Positions 5,862 through 6,050 of a stretch of 6,050 bases of DNA are shown piece by piece. How positions within the stretch are numbered: position 1 is the stretch's first letter; each line of letters begins with the position of its first letter. The DNA is taken from assembly GCA_023427125.1 (NCBI GenBank), contig JAEZBP010000556.1, forward strand, positions 1 to 6,050. Reading direction: 5' to 3'. A program made the translations under genes and the position numbers. The stretch comes from Pseudomonadota bacterium. GTDB lineage: Bacteria; Myxococcota_A; Polyangia; Polyangiales; Sandaracinaceae. The notes beneath the pieces are model-generated. The model had not been told where the DNA came from. It ran no database searches and was given only the letters and a program-made list of their open reading frames with translations.

Positions 5862-6050
5862 GCCGCTCCAGCAATGCCGGGCCTCGGGCCCCGCCTCGCC
5901 GCTACCCTCGCGAGGCCGTCACGCCGACGCTCGCCGGGACCGCCCTGGCGGCCGCTGACGCGCTCGAGCACGCCGGCGATCCGCTCTCGGCCGCGCCGCG
6001 ATCACCACGGCCCCAGCCCGCCTCGCGGCGCAGGCGCGCGAGCGCCTCGA
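5862..6050. other. 3' flank with no confident gene
   Basis: After the operon stop I see no ribosome-binding site or T-tract terminator. There is a weak 5-bp hairpin, GGGCC/GGCCC (5879-5891), and a 10-nt palindrome, CCTCGCGAGG (5906-5915). GCTACCCT at 5901-5908 resembles the TATCCT-type -10 element upstream of 2934, but no ATG, GTG or TTG on the + strand follows it in the window. On the - strand a frame is open from the window edge (6048) to a TAG at 5902-5904. It begins EALARLRREAGWG, which looks protein-like, and ends VTASRG. It may be the C-terminus of a convergent gene. G/C content at third codon positions does not separate the two strands here. Confidence 0.3.

Noticed and set aside
1..6050. 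CRISPR arrays, tRNA or rRNA genes, insertion sequences
   Set aside because: No regularly spaced direct repeats, no tRNA-like cloverleaf or rRNA sequence, and no transposase or terminal inverted repeats were seen.

Overview
The window is very GC-rich, and its coding frames have strongly G/C-biased third codon positions. It carries a lipoprotein with a short Cys-anchored, Asp/Gly-rich linker. It also has degenerate TATCCT/TAGAGT-type -10 elements and large multidomain proteins with caspase-like and transglutaminase-like modules. Together these suggest a myxobacterium or related Polyangia-type deltaproteobacterium. That placement is inference from style; there is no rRNA or other phylogenetic marker here.

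Layout, all well-supported genes on the + strand. (1) Positions 1-231 are non-coding or the tail of an upstream gene. They carry a strong GAAA-tetraloop stem-loop that resembles a dispersed REP-type repeat, plus a second GC-rich inverted repeat. (2) 232-972 encodes an unidentified protein with a weak Rossmann/methyltransferase-like glycine motif. Its last 25 codons lie in another frame, so the gene has a one-base frameshift near 889-894. A 54-codon ORF follows directly (969-1133). (3) 1183-2871 encodes a secreted lipoprotein with two Ig-like domains and a beta-propeller-like C-terminal half. (4) 2934-3680 and 3690-5861 form a tight two-gene operon, 9 nt apart, preceded by a TATCCT -10 candidate. 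A small hairpin overlaps the first ribosome-binding site. (5) 5862-6050 has no gene that can be called with confidence.

The operon is the notable part. The first protein (248 aa) has no family I can assign with certainty, but the order and character of its segments resemble bacterial gasdermins, the membrane-pore proteins of abortive-infection defence. The second protein (723 aa) begins with a CHAT (caspase-like) fold in which both catalytic positions appear replaced: Ala where His is expected and Ser where Cys is expected. It continues through a Pro-rich linker into a beta-rich module and a C-terminal transglutaminase-like cysteine-peptidase domain with an apparently intact Cys and His. Its layout matches my recollection of the N-terminal module of DUF4011-type helicase proteins. 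Described bacterial gasdermins are encoded beside proteases that clip them, often caspase-like ones. The working hypothesis is therefore a pore-former/protease pair in which the CHAT domain has become a non-catalytic sensor or scaffold and the transglutaminase-like domain supplies the proteolysis. This rests on reading the protein sequences, not on any search or structure prediction.
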